A stretch of 64,000 nucleotides of DNA from CAJPPJ01 sp963536495 (GTDB taxonomy: Bacteria > Bacillota_I > Bacilli_A > RF39 > UBA660), in the NCBI GenBank assembly GCA_963536495.1, contig CAUTAF010000003.1, positions 1 to 64,000 of the forward strand, read 5' to 3'. Positions 8,950-16,816 of this stretch are shown here, in pieces. Each line of letters begins with the position of its first letter. Within the stretch, counting starts at the first letter, position 1. Under the pieces are notes generated by a model. That model was not told the origin of the DNA, did not search any database, and saw nothing but the letters and a program-made list of their open reading frames with translations. The position numbers were made by a program, and so were the translations under genes.

Positions 8950-10049
8950 TTTCTTTTTCCTATTCTTAAATTAAGACTATCACTATCTACATTAACTTCA
9001 TTTATTATTCTTATATCATTTCTATGTTCTGTTATTCTATACATTAAATTAATCAATTCTTCTGTTTTTAAATAACTTATTTTATCTTCTTTATCATGTA
9101 CTTTATCATACCAAGATTTAACTTCAGAATAAACGTTCTTATAATCGTTAAAATTTGGATATTCTTTAATAGCACTTTCTAATGCTTTAAAACTATTTTC
9201 AACATTTCTTGAAAGTATTTCATGATATCTATATGATAAAACCTGCATACTTGGAACAACAATATTTGTTATACCTTTTTTCTTAAGTTCATCCATAAAC
9301 AAAATAAGTGCATAAACTTTACTAGGATGAACATCAGGATTTTCAATTCCTTTATTTAATTTATATAATTTTCTTTCAATAGCTTTACTCTTATTTCCAT
9401 CCTTATTTTGAATACCATATATATAACAATTGTTATTATCATCTATATCATACAAGACATATGGAAGAAGATATTCTTCTTCATTGTTTTTAATAGTAAA
9501 AACCATACTCCTAGTAGTTTCATCATATGTTTTATTAACTACAGTTTTTCTTGTAACATCATAGTCAAAAAAACTATTTACTTTTTCTTCTTTATAATCA
9601 AAAGTTTTATTATTTACAAACTGTAATTGTTTTTCTAAAAACATATCAATATTTTCTACATCTTCTATTCCCATTCTAAGCCATATATATCTCATTAAAC
9701 TAATTGCTATATTTCTTGAATCTATATCATTATTACTTTCTTTATATAAGACTTTTAATGAATTAGTAATATTCATTAAATATTTAAAAAATTGAAGACT
9801 ATTTTCTATCTTTATAGTTAAAGCATCATCATTTGATCTATCTATTAAAAATTTTATATCAGACTTTTTAACATTAGGAGTCCAACAACCCTCTTTTTCA
9901 AACGGATCATAAACTACATGTTTAAAAAGTCTTAATCCATCTTCATCAAAATGAAAATTAAGATTAGGAGCTTCTATTTCTTCTTTTAGTTCATGAATAG
10001 TTTTAATTAAAAAGAGTTCAATAATTTCCATTAATTCAATTTTTTCCAT
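8946..10049 (-). CDS. Conserved hypothetical protein, 367 residues
   Basis: I do not recognise this family. The protein is soluble and acidic, with no signal peptide or membrane segment. It opens with a helical segment (MEKIELMEIIELF), has a WTPNVKKSDIKFLIDRS stretch near 58, and a central region (about 165-260) with alternating beta strands (MVFTIKNNEEEYLLPYVLYDI). It is first in a three-gene operon with a Nudix hydrolase and an ABC-F ATPase. Its promoter (-10 at 10072-10077) overlaps the terminator region of tRNA-Leu. Regular codon use and tight coupling argue that it is real. Confidence 0.75.
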   Translation of the reverse strand: MEKIELMEIIELFLIKTIHELKEEIEAPNLNFHFDEDGLRLFKHVVYDPFEKEGCWTPNVKKSDIKFLIDRSNDDALTIKIENSLQFFKYLMNITNSLKVLYKESNNDIDSRNIAISLMRYIWLRMGIEDVENIDMFLEKQLQFVNNKTFDYKEEKVNSFFDYDVTRKTVVNKTYDETTRSMVFTIKNNEEEYLLPYVLYDIDDNNNCYIYGIQNKDGNKSKAIERKLYKLNKGIENPDVHPSKVYALILFMDELKKKGITNIVVPSMQVLSYRYHEILSRNVENSFKALESAIKEYPNFNDYKNVYSEVKSWYDKVHDKEDKISYLKTEELINLMYRITEHRNDIRIINEVNVDSDSLNLRIGKRK

Positions 10050-10071
10050 AACTTTTTCTTTCTTGGTCTAT

Positions 10072-10080
10072 ATTATATCA
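10072..10080 (-). promoter_or_regulatory. Extended -10 promoter of the 10049-6825 operon
   Basis: The minus strand reads TATGATATAAT, with TATAAT at 10072-10077 and TG at 10079-10080. It sits immediately past the tRNA-Leu terminator T-run, so termination and initiation are packed together. Confidence 0.5.
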
Positions 10081-10089
10081 TATCTTTTA

Positions 10090-10117
10090 AAAGTAAAAAC
10101 GAGTTATTAAAACTCGT
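10090..10117 (-). terminator. Intrinsic terminator of tRNA-Leu(CAA)
   Basis: Hairpin ACGAGTT / AACTCGT (10099-10117), then TTTTTACTT on the minus strand, 14 bases after the tRNA 3' end. Confidence 0.8.
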
Positions 10118-10130
10118 CTTAATTTTAAAA

Positions 10131-10215
10131 TGGTGCCACGAGTGGGACTCGAACCCACATGAATTTCTTCGCACGATTTTGAGTCGTGTGCGTCTACCAA
10201 TTCCGCCATCATGGC
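10131..10215 (-). tRNA. tRNA-Leu (CAA)
   Basis: A class II tRNA with a long variable arm. It starts GCCATGATGGCGGAATTGG, has anticodon loop CTCAAAA (stem CACGA/TCGTG) and T-arm GTGGGTTCGAGTCCCAC, and ends with an encoded CCA. The seven acceptor pairs are intact. Downstream of valS, from which it is now separated by an inserted gene. Confidence 0.95.
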
Positions 10216-10224
10216 AGCAATCTA

Positions 10225-10252
10225 ATTATATCATAAAATATAATTAGATTAA
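10225..10252 (-). promoter_or_regulatory. Promoter of tRNA-Leu inside a 13-bp inverted repeat
   Basis: The minus strand reads TATGATATAAT with TATAAT at 10225-10230. A weak -35 TTAATC lies at 10247-10252 (16-bp spacer). The -10 is in one arm of a perfect 13-bp inverted repeat (10219-10231 and 10238-10250). The -35 side falls in the sequence duplicated from downstream of valS. Confidence 0.5.
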
Positions 10253-10309
10253 TATTTATTTATCTTCTTTTTCTAACTCAATATTTTCTATCTTATATGA
10301 AGAATCTAT
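10236..10309. repeat. Direct repeat copy A (valS 3'-end duplication)
   Basis: This 74-bp segment matches 10951-11024 with one mismatch (10277 versus 10992). It contains a copy of the last 54 bases of valS (18 codons including stop) plus 20 bases downstream. It lies on the far side of the C39-like gene, next to tRNA-Leu, and keeps the full inverted repeat that copy B has lost. Confidence 0.9.
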
Positions 10310-10346
10310 ATATTTGATTTTGCTAATATTGGCCTAATCATTAAAT
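10310..10346. other. Junction remnant after repeat copy A
   Basis: A short noncoding stretch between the end of the perfect duplication and the stop of the C39-like gene. It keeps vague similarity to the valS sequence that follows copy B (AT-rich runs ending in AATATT), so the original duplication may have been longer and decayed. Confidence 0.4.
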
Positions 10347-10937
10347 TTATCTATTTTTTGATTTATTGTTTACAGAAATAAACCATTTACCAATGCTTGT
10401 GTTCATAAAAGCATCTAATTCTTCTTGTGTTTTTATTTGCTTTGTTTTAAATAAAGGATCACATACTATAAATTTACCATCACTATAACCAGATATTAAA
10501 ATAGCATGATACGCCCCTGGAATTTCACCAGCTACTATTACAATATTCCCTTTTTCTAATTTTTTTCTTATCAATTGAGAATTAATTTTAATCCCATTAA
10601 TAATATTGGCACCTGTCATTTTAGCTCTATCTAGCATCTCAGTATACTCTGACATTGCAAATTGAAAAATTTTTTTACTTAATGCTCCTTTATTGTTGTT
10701 AAACAGATTCAATTCTTCATGATATAGTGAAGTATCTAATCCGTTTTTTGCAAAATGAAATGCTAAAGCGGAAAATGGAGTACCACTCATATATTTCGAA
10801 CCGTAAATTCTATAATATCTTTTTTCATCATCCCAATTTGCTTTTTCCATTACTCCAAAATATTCTAGCGCCATCATCATACACGCAATAGCACATGTAT
10901 CACCTCTTTGCTTATAAATTTTTACATCTTTATCCAT
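10347..10937 (-). CDS. C39-like (papain-fold) cysteine peptidase, inserted gene
   Basis: The 196-residue soluble protein has the peptidase C39-like signature: oxyanion Gln10 and nucleophile Cys15 in QRGDTCAIACM, His144 in AYHAILISGY, and Asp160 in VCDPL. C39 domains cleave double-glycine leader peptides when fused to ABC exporters. Here there is no transporter and no membrane segment, so a free-standing peptidase or a related thiol hydrolase is more likely. The gene sits between valS and tRNA-Leu, bounded by a 74-bp duplication of the valS 3' end, which marks it as an insertion. It uses more G/C-ending codons than its neighbours. An AAGGA lies about 10 bases before the ATG; transcription probably comes by read-through from valS. 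Confidence 0.82.
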   Translation of the reverse strand: MDKDVKIYKQRGDTCAIACMMMALEYFGVMEKANWDDEKRYYRIYGSKYMSGTPFSALAFHFAKNGLDTSLYHEELNLFNNNKGALSKKIFQFAMSEYTEMLDRAKMTGANIINGIKINSQLIRKKLEKGNIVIVAGEIPGAYHAILISGYSDGKFIVCDPLFKTKQIKTQEELDAFMNTSIGKWFISVNNKSKNR

Positions 10938-10950
10938 CTATATAATCCTT

Positions 10951-11024
10951 AAATATAATTAGATTAATATTTATTTATCTTCTTTTTCTAATTCAATATT
11001 TTCTATCTTATATGAAGAATCTAT
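10951..11024. repeat. Direct repeat copy B (native valS 3' end)
   Basis: Partner of 10236-10309, offset by 715 bp with one mismatch. Positions 10971-11024 are the last 18 codons of valS. The match breaks at 10951, next to only half of the inverted repeat that is complete beside copy A, so one recombination junction falls in the loop of that palindrome. Confidence 0.9.
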
Positions 11025-13370
11025 TATATTAAATTTAATATTTTCAATAGTAAGTGTTGCTTTAAAATCTTTTAATGCTTTGTTTATAGCATCTTTTATT
11101 TTATCGCTACAAGATATTTCAAAATTCTTAATAACTGTTTTTAATGAAACATTATTAACTGTCTTATATCCTCTAACTTCACTTATTATATCTATTAAAG
11201 TATCAGATTCTTCTATATTAAAATTATATTCTACTTCTTTTAATTCTTCTTTATGAACTGATATTTTATCATGATATATTTCTTGATATATCTCTTCAGT
11301 TATAAAAGGAAAATATATTGAAAAGTTAATTAAAAGTTTTTTAAGTAAAGTATATACTGTTTTTTGACCTGAATATCTAGCTAAATCTCCAAACTCTTCT
11401 GGTCTATAAAGTCTATGTTTAACTATTTCTATATAGTTATCACAGAAATTCCAGAAGAATTTTTCTAATGTATTTAAAGCAAGACCTACTTCATAATGAT
11501 CTAAATATGAGATAAATTGTGTTTCTAATTCTTTATACTTTTGTAAAATATATTTATCAAAATATTCATAATCATTAAATTCTTTATCTTCAAAGTCTTC
11601 TAAATGCATCTCAATAAACTTAGAAACATTCCATATTTTATTAATTAATTTCTTAGCTCTTAGTAAAGTTTCTTCAGAATAAGTAATATCTGTTCCAAGA
11701 CGACCTGATGCTGTCCAATATCTTACTACATCACTAGAATAATTATCTATTAGTTCAATTGGATCAAACTTAGAATTACCTTTACTCTTAGATATTTTTT
11801 CACCTTTAGATGCCATTACAAATCCTGTAATCATTACATCTGTCCATGGTAATTCTTTAAAATGATAAAAACTCTTAACTATTGTATAAAAATCCCATGT
11901 TCTAATAATATCACTAGAATTAGTTCTAAGAGACATTGGTCTTAATATGTCTTCATAGTTTTCTTTTTCACCATAACGCATATTAATAAGAGGTGTTACT
12001 GAACTAGTTGCCCATGTATCTAATACATCAGTTTCCGCTATCACTTCTTCTCTTTTATAACCTTTTGGTAAATCTACTAAAGGATTAACTGGTAAATCTT
12101 CTTCATCTGCTACTATTACTTCTAAAGTATCTTTTTTATACCAAACTGGAAAAGGTACACCAAAATATCTTTGTCTTGAAATACACCAGTCCCATGCTAT
12201 GTTTTTTACCCATTCTTCATATCTTTTTTGCATGTAACTTGGATTCCAATTAATTTTATTACCTTGTTCTAATAGTTCATCTTTATGATTAATTATATCG
12301 ATAAACCACTGATTCATAACAGAATATTCTACTTCTTTACCACATCTTTCATGAACTTGAACTTCGTGTTCTATTTCTTCTTGTTTTACTAAAACCTTAG
12401 CTTCTTCTAAATCTTTAAGTATCTCTTCTCTAGCTGCTTTTATCTTTAAACCACCATATTTTTTTATAGATTCTTTTATTTTTCCATCTTCTGTAAAAAT
12501 ATTTTTTAGTTCTAAATTATATTTTTTCCACCACTCGATATCTGTTTGATCTCCAAAAGTACAGCACATTACTATACCTGTACCTTTATCAACTGCTACT
12601 TTTTCGTCCCCTAATATCTTAACTTTTTGTTCTACTACAGGAATAACTGCAGTTTTACCAATTAAATGTTTATTTTTTTCATCATTTGGATTAACAAATA
12701 CAGCAACTATTGCAGGTAATAATTCTGGTCTAGTTGTTGCAATAGTAAAAGTTTCATTATCTTCTAAAGTAGTAAAGTTTATATAGTTAAATAGCGTTTT
12801 AAGACTTTTAGTTTCTAGTTCTGCTTGAGCAATAGAAGTTCTACATTCATTACACCATAAAGCTGGACTTTCTTTATGATATGCTAAGTTTTTCTTATAT
12901 AAATCTAAGAATGATTTTTGACTTATTTTAATAGATTCTTCACTAACTGTTTTATAAGAATGATTCCAATCACTACTTATACCAGATTTTGTAAATAATG
13001 TTTTAAATTCTTTTTCATATTTATCAGTTATATCATAGCAATATTTTCTAAACTCTTCTCTTGATATTTCATGAGCTCTTAAAGATAATTCTTTTTCAAC
13101 TAATCTTTCACTAGGTAAACCATTATCATCAAAACCAAATGGATAAAAAACATTGAATCCTCTTAATCTTTTATATCTAGCTAACATATCTGCTTGATTA
13201 TAAGAAAATATATGTCCTATATGTATCTTACCATTTACTGTTGGTGGTGGTGTATCTATTGAATAGACTGTTTTATTATCATCTCTTTTAAAAGCATATA
13301 CTTTATTATCTTGCCAGTAATTACTCCATTTTTCTTCTTTTTCTTTAAAAGAATATTTTTTATCTAACAT
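10971..13370 (-). CDS. valS: Valyl-tRNA synthetase, short archaeal-like type
   Basis: The enzyme charges tRNA-Val. The HIGH motif is HIGH within TVNGKIHIGHIFSYNQ (near 45) and the KMSKS loop reads KISKS (about 520). The motif FGFDDNGLPSERLVEKE is the form found in archaeal and rickettsial ValRS rather than the bacterial GTDHAGIATQ form. At 799 residues it lacks the long C-terminal coiled coil of typical bacterial ValRS (about 880-950). The editing domain is present (about 190-340, TIATTRPELLPA). RBS AGGAAAAG precedes the ATG at 13370. A T-box leader controls it. Its last 18 codons are duplicated 715 bp downstream around an inserted peptidase gene. Confidence 0.95.
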   Translation of the reverse strand: MLDKKYSFKEKEEKWSNYWQDNKVYAFKRDDNKTVYSIDTPPPTVNGKIHIGHIFSYNQADMLARYKRLRGFNVFYPFGFDDNGLPSERLVEKELSLRAHEISREEFRKYCYDITDKYEKEFKTLFTKSGISSDWNHSYKTVSEESIKISQKSFLDLYKKNLAYHKESPALWCNECRTSIAQAELETKSLKTLFNYINFTTLEDNETFTIATTRPELLPAIVAVFVNPNDEKNKHLIGKTAVIPVVEQKVKILGDEKVAVDKGTGIVMCCTFGDQTDIEWWKKYNLELKNIFTEDGKIKESIKKYGGLKIKAAREEILKDLEEAKVLVKQEEIEHEVQVHERCGKEVEYSVMNQWFIDIINHKDELLEQGNKINWNPSYMQKRYEEWVKNIAWDWCISRQRYFGVPFPVWYKKDTLEVIVADEEDLPVNPLVDLPKGYKREEVIAETDVLDTWATSSVTPLINMRYGEKENYEDILRPMSLRTNSSDIIRTWDFYTIVKSFYHFKELPWTDVMITGFVMASKGEKISKSKGNSKFDPIELIDNYSSDVVRYWTASGRLGTDITYSEETLLRAKKLINKIWNVSKFIEMHLEDFEDKEFNDYEYFDKYILQKYKELETQFISYLDHYEVGLALNTLEKFFWNFCDNYIEIVKHRLYRPEEFGDLARYSGQKTVYTLLKKLLINFSIYFPFITEEIYQEIYHDKISVHKEELKEVEYNFNIEESDTLIDIISEVRGYKTVNNVSLKTVIKNFEISCSDKIKDAINKALKDFKATLTIENIKFNIIDSSYKIENIELEKEDK

Positions 13371-13383
13371 CTTTTCCTCCTAT

Positions 13384-13592
13384 AAAAAAAGCACTCTTTA
13401 TATATTAAAGAGTGCTTTACACGGTACCATCTTTTGTTTTTCTTAATTACTATAACGGTCTACTCCGTCTTACTCTACTTATTTTCAAGTAAGAAACTCC
13501 CAAGCTACATATTATAAACTAATTTTAAACTTGCACCAACCGTTTAATCTCTAAAAATTCTATTTATAATACCTCTTGATCAATGTCTATAT
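13384..13592 (-). ncRNA. T-box leader (tRNA-Val responsive) of valS
   Basis: The minus strand has all T-box parts. A stem I base pairs CAAG with CTTG. The conserved GGTTGGTGCAAG lies in the apical region. The likely specifier GTA (13506-13508) lies just before the 3' strand of stem I, and the T-box core is AAAGATGGTACCGTG (GGTACC at 13423-13428). A terminator hairpin, AAAGCACTCTTT / AAAGAGTGCTTT, follows with a T-run (13384-13418). Uncharged tRNA-Val would favour the antiterminator and valS expression. The GTA specifier matches the tRNA-Val(TAC) encoded at 55975. Confidence 0.92.
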
Positions 13593-13597
13593 AAGCT

Positions 13598-13626
13598 ATA
13601 ATAACAAATTTATTATATTCTTTCAA
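13598..13626 (-). promoter_or_regulatory. Promoter of the valS T-box
   Basis: Minus strand -35 TTGAAA (13621-13626, inside the last codons of pyk), 17-bp spacer, -10 TATTAT (13598-13603). Confidence 0.65.
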
Positions 13627-15022
13627 TCTTAATTAAATCTGTATCTTTATTATTACTTCCACCAGTAATGATTACTAAATCATCATCTGATAAATTTAAA
13701 GCTTCTTTTGTTCTAACTTTACTTTCTTTTATTACTTCTTCAATAGTATCAAATCTATTTACTTTTATTGATGTTACTCCATATGCAAGTGCTAAAAATC
13801 TTGCTATTTTTTCATCTAAACAAGTTGCTACTATTGGTAAATTTGGTCTTAATGTACTTAAAAGAATAGCTGTTTTACCTGTAGTTGTTGGAACTATTAT
13901 ACACTTAGCATCTAATTCTTCAGTTGCTAAATTAGCAAGTCTTGCTATTGTTGATGCAATATGATCTTCTGTATAATATGGTAATATTTTTTTCATTAAA
14001 TCAGGATTAGCTTCTGAAGTTTTACATAAAGTCTTCATATATCTTACTGTTTCAACTGGATATTGACCTATTGTAGTTTCTCCACTTAACATAACTGCAT
14101 CTGCCATATCAAATACTGCATTACATACATCAGTAAGCTCTGCTCTTGTAGGTCTTGGTGAATCGATCATACTTCCCATCATTTCAGTTGCAACTATAGC
14201 AAGTTTATTCTTCATTTTAGCTTTCTTAACAAATTTCTTTTGAATTATAGGTACTTGTTCAACATCTACTTCTAATGCTAAGTCCCCTCTTGCTATCATT
14301 ATTCCATCTACTTCATCTAATATTTCATCGATATTTACTAAAGCTGAATAACTTTCAATCTTAGCTATAATCTTAGGAACTTCATAACCTAATGATCTAA
14401 CATATTCTTTTACTTCTAAAATGTTGTTTCTTGTTTGGACAAATGATAAAGCTAAGAATGTAGTATTATTTTCTAAAGCTTTTTTAATCATTATTCTATC
14501 TTTATCTTCTAAGAAATCTACATCATAGAAAAGTCCTGGTACATTAACTCCTCTTCTATCTTTAATTTTACAATCGTTTGCTATAAAACATTTAACTTCA
14601 TCACTACTTACTTCTACTACTTTTAAAGTTAATAAACCATCATTTAAGTAAACTGTATCTCCTACTTTTAAGTTATCAATTAAACTCTTATTGTTAATAG
14701 TGAATTTAGTTTCATCTCCAACTATATTTTCTCTTACTATACTAACATAGTTACCTTTTCTTAAAGTTACTTCTCCGTTAATAAATGTACCTGTTCTAAT
14801 TTTAGGACCAGCTATATCAAATAATATTGCTACATTTGTATTTAATTCTTTATTAGCATTAGCAACATTACTTACTACAGCAGCTATTTCTTCATCAGTT
14901 GCATGACTTCCATTAACTCTAGCAACATTCATACCTTCTTTTGCTAATTCTTTAAATACTTCATAATTATATGTAGATGGACCTATAGTACATATTAATT
15001 TTGTTTTGCTATCTTCTAACAT
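13613..15022 (-). CDS. pyk: Pyruvate kinase
   Basis: Pyruvate kinase converts phosphoenolpyruvate and ADP to pyruvate and ATP. The 469-residue protein starts with KLICTIGPST (8-17), the N-terminal motif. It has the active-site segment IIAKIESYSAL (Lys near 218) and MIARGDLALEV. The metal/substrate loop is ATEMMGSMIDSPRPTRAE. The C-terminal allosteric domain ends at the usual place, without the extra PEP-utiliser domain of Bacillus pyruvate kinase. It has its own promoter overlapping the aspS terminator and lies between two T-box synthetase units. RBS GGAGG is 6 bases before the ATG. Confidence 0.97.
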   Translation of the reverse strand: MLEDSKTKLICTIGPSTYNYEVFKELAKEGMNVARVNGSHATDEEIAAVVSNVANANKELNTNVAILFDIAGPKIRTGTFINGEVTLRKGNYVSIVRENIVGDETKFTINNKSLIDNLKVGDTVYLNDGLLTLKVVEVSSDEVKCFIANDCKIKDRRGVNVPGLFYDVDFLEDKDRIMIKKALENNTTFLALSFVQTRNNILEVKEYVRSLGYEVPKIIAKIESYSALVNIDEILDEVDGIMIARGDLALEVDVEQVPIIQKKFVKKAKMKNKLAIVATEMMGSMIDSPRPTRAELTDVCNAVFDMADAVMLSGETTIGQYPVETVRYMKTLCKTSEANPDLMKKILPYYTEDHIASTIARLANLATEELDAKCIIVPTTTGKTAILLSTLRPNLPIVATCLDEKIARFLALAYGVTSIKVNRFDTIEEVIKESKVRTKEALNLSDDDLVIITGGSNNKDTDLIKIERI

Positions 15023-15042
15023 TTTCTACCTCCGACTGTAAG

Positions 15043-15071
15043 ATTATATCATAAAGACGAAAAAAAACCAA
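15043..15071 (-). promoter_or_regulatory. Promoter of pyk
   Basis: Minus strand -35-like TTGGTT (15066-15071), 17-bp spacer, extended -10 TGATATAAT (TATAAT at 15043-15048). The -35 lies within the aspS terminator stem. Confidence 0.6.
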
Positions 15072-15085
15072 TAAATTTTTGGTCT
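15059..15085 (-). terminator. Intrinsic terminator of hisS-aspS
   Basis: Hairpin with stem ACCAA / TTGGT (15067-15083), extended by A-T pairs, then a run of eight T on the minus strand. It begins a few bases past the aspS stop. Confidence 0.8.
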
Positions 15086-15091
15086 TTTTTA

Positions 15092-16807
15092 TTATTTTTT
15101 GCTCACTTCTATTCCAAGTTCAACAAGTTGATTATCATAAACATTACTTGGAGAAGAACTCATTAAATCAATTGCTTTTAATGTCTTAGGAAATGCTACT
15201 ACATCACGAATATTATCAGTATTTTGTAAAGTCATTAAAAGTCTTTCTATTCCTATACCAACTCCTGCATGAGGTGGTGCTCCATAATTAAATGCATCCA
15301 TAAAGAAACCAAATTTTTCTTTAGCATCTGAAATAGTCATTCCAATAGCTTCAAATACTTTAGCTTGAAGTTCACTATCATGAATTCTAACTGATCCTGA
15401 AAGTAATTCATAACCATTTAACACTAAGTCATAAGCTCTAGAATAACAATTTTCTTTATCTGTTAAAAGTTTATCGACATCTTCTTTTTTAGGTGAAGTA
15501 AATGGATGATGTGCTGATACGTATCTGTTTTCTTCTTTATTAAATTCATACATTGGAAACTCTGTAACCCATAAGAATTTATAATCATCTTTATTAATTA
15601 AATCATGTTCATGTGCTAAATGTTTTCTTAAGAAACCTAAACTTGTTTTAACTTCTTCATATTTTCCACTAGTTATAAAGACAATATCATTATTTTCAAG
15701 ATTTAAGAATTTTCTTAATTTTTCTTTATCTTCTTCTGTTATATATTTATCAAAAGAAGTCTTAACTATATTATCTTCTACTTTTATATTTAAAAGTCTA
15801 TTATCTGTATATGTTTTAAAAATTTCAGTTAACTTATCAAAGTTTTTTCTAGAATATTTATCAGCATTATTTTTAAGTACTAAACAGTTAACTTCATCTT
15901 TTAATATTTCTATATTTACTACATTCTTTAAATCTATTATTTTCATATCGAATCTTAAATCAGGTTTATCAGATCCATAATTTTTTATAGCATCTACATA
16001 TTTCATTCTAGGAAATTCTTTTAATTCAATGTTTTTTAATTTTTTAAATATTTCTTTCATTAAATTAGATACTACTTCATAAATATCTTCTTCTTCAGCA
16101 AAGCTCATTTCAAGATCTAGTTGAGTAAATTCAGGTTGTCTATCACTTCTTAAATCTTCATCTCTAAAACATCTTGCAAGTTGAAAATATTTTTCCATTC
16201 CACCTATCATTAGTAATTGTTTATATACTTGAGGTGACTGAGGAAGAGCAAAGAATGTTCCATGATTAAGTCTAGATGGTACTAAATAATCTCTTGCACC
16301 TTCTGGTGTTGCTTTAGAAAGTATTGGAGTTTCTACTTCGATAAAACCTAAAGAATCTAAATAATTTCTAATAATTAATTCTAATTTATGTCTAGTTATT
16401 AAGTTTTTTTGTAATTCTTCTCTTCTTAAATCTAAATATCTATATTTTAATCTCGTATCTTCATTTGATAATTCTTCATTTAATTCAAAAGGAAGAGTTA
16501 AAGATTTATTTAATATTTCTATTTCTTCTAAATCTATTTCTATATCTCCTGTTTGTAATTTAGGATTTTTACTTTCTCTTTCTTTTACTATACCTTTTAC
16601 TTTAACAACATATTCTTTTTTTAAAGTTTTAACTATATCTAAACAAGGATTATTCTCTTTTATAGATACTTGAATTATTCCACTTCTATCTCTTAAGTCA
16701 ATAAATGTTATAAAACCTTGATCTCTTACTTTATTAATCCATGCATATAGTGTTACTTCTTCACCTAAGTTTTTTATACTTAAGTCAGTATTCATGATTT
16801 TTTTCAT
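15092..16807 (-). CDS. aspS: Aspartyl-tRNA synthetase
   Basis: Class II synthetase of 571 residues. An N-terminal OB-fold anticodon-binding domain (about 10-110, YAWINKVRDQGFITFIDLRDRSG) is followed by the catalytic core with motif 2 RCFRDEDLRSDRQPEFTQLD (about 215-235). The bacterial GAD insertion occupies about 280-410. Motif 3 is GAPPHAGVGIGIERL (about 525). No Gat or AsnRS gene is in this window, so whether it is discriminating is not decided here. It follows hisS by 9 bases; RBS AAGGAG precedes the chosen ATG, which is preferred over the Met at codon 5. Both genes share one T-box. Confidence 0.96.
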   Translation of the reverse strand: MKKIMNTDLSIKNLGEEVTLYAWINKVRDQGFITFIDLRDRSGIIQVSIKENNPCLDIVKTLKKEYVVKVKGIVKERESKNPKLQTGDIEIDLEEIEILNKSLTLPFELNEELSNEDTRLKYRYLDLRREELQKNLITRHKLELIIRNYLDSLGFIEVETPILSKATPEGARDYLVPSRLNHGTFFALPQSPQVYKQLLMIGGMEKYFQLARCFRDEDLRSDRQPEFTQLDLEMSFAEEEDIYEVVSNLMKEIFKKLKNIELKEFPRMKYVDAIKNYGSDKPDLRFDMKIIDLKNVVNIEILKDEVNCLVLKNNADKYSRKNFDKLTEIFKTYTDNRLLNIKVEDNIVKTSFDKYITEEDKEKLRKFLNLENNDIVFITSGKYEEVKTSLGFLRKHLAHEHDLINKDDYKFLWVTEFPMYEFNKEENRYVSAHHPFTSPKKEDVDKLLTDKENCYSRAYDLVLNGYELLSGSVRIHDSELQAKVFEAIGMTISDAKEKFGFFMDAFNYGAPPHAGVGIGIERLLMTLQNTDNIRDVVAFPKTLKAIDLMSSSPSNVYDNQLVELGIEVSKK

Positions 16808-16816
16808 CGTTTCTCC

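Noticed and set aside
10219..10250. Intrinsic terminator for valS (13-bp palindrome)
   Set aside because: No T-run follows on the minus strand, and one arm carries the tRNA-Leu -10; better explained as promoter and recombination junction.
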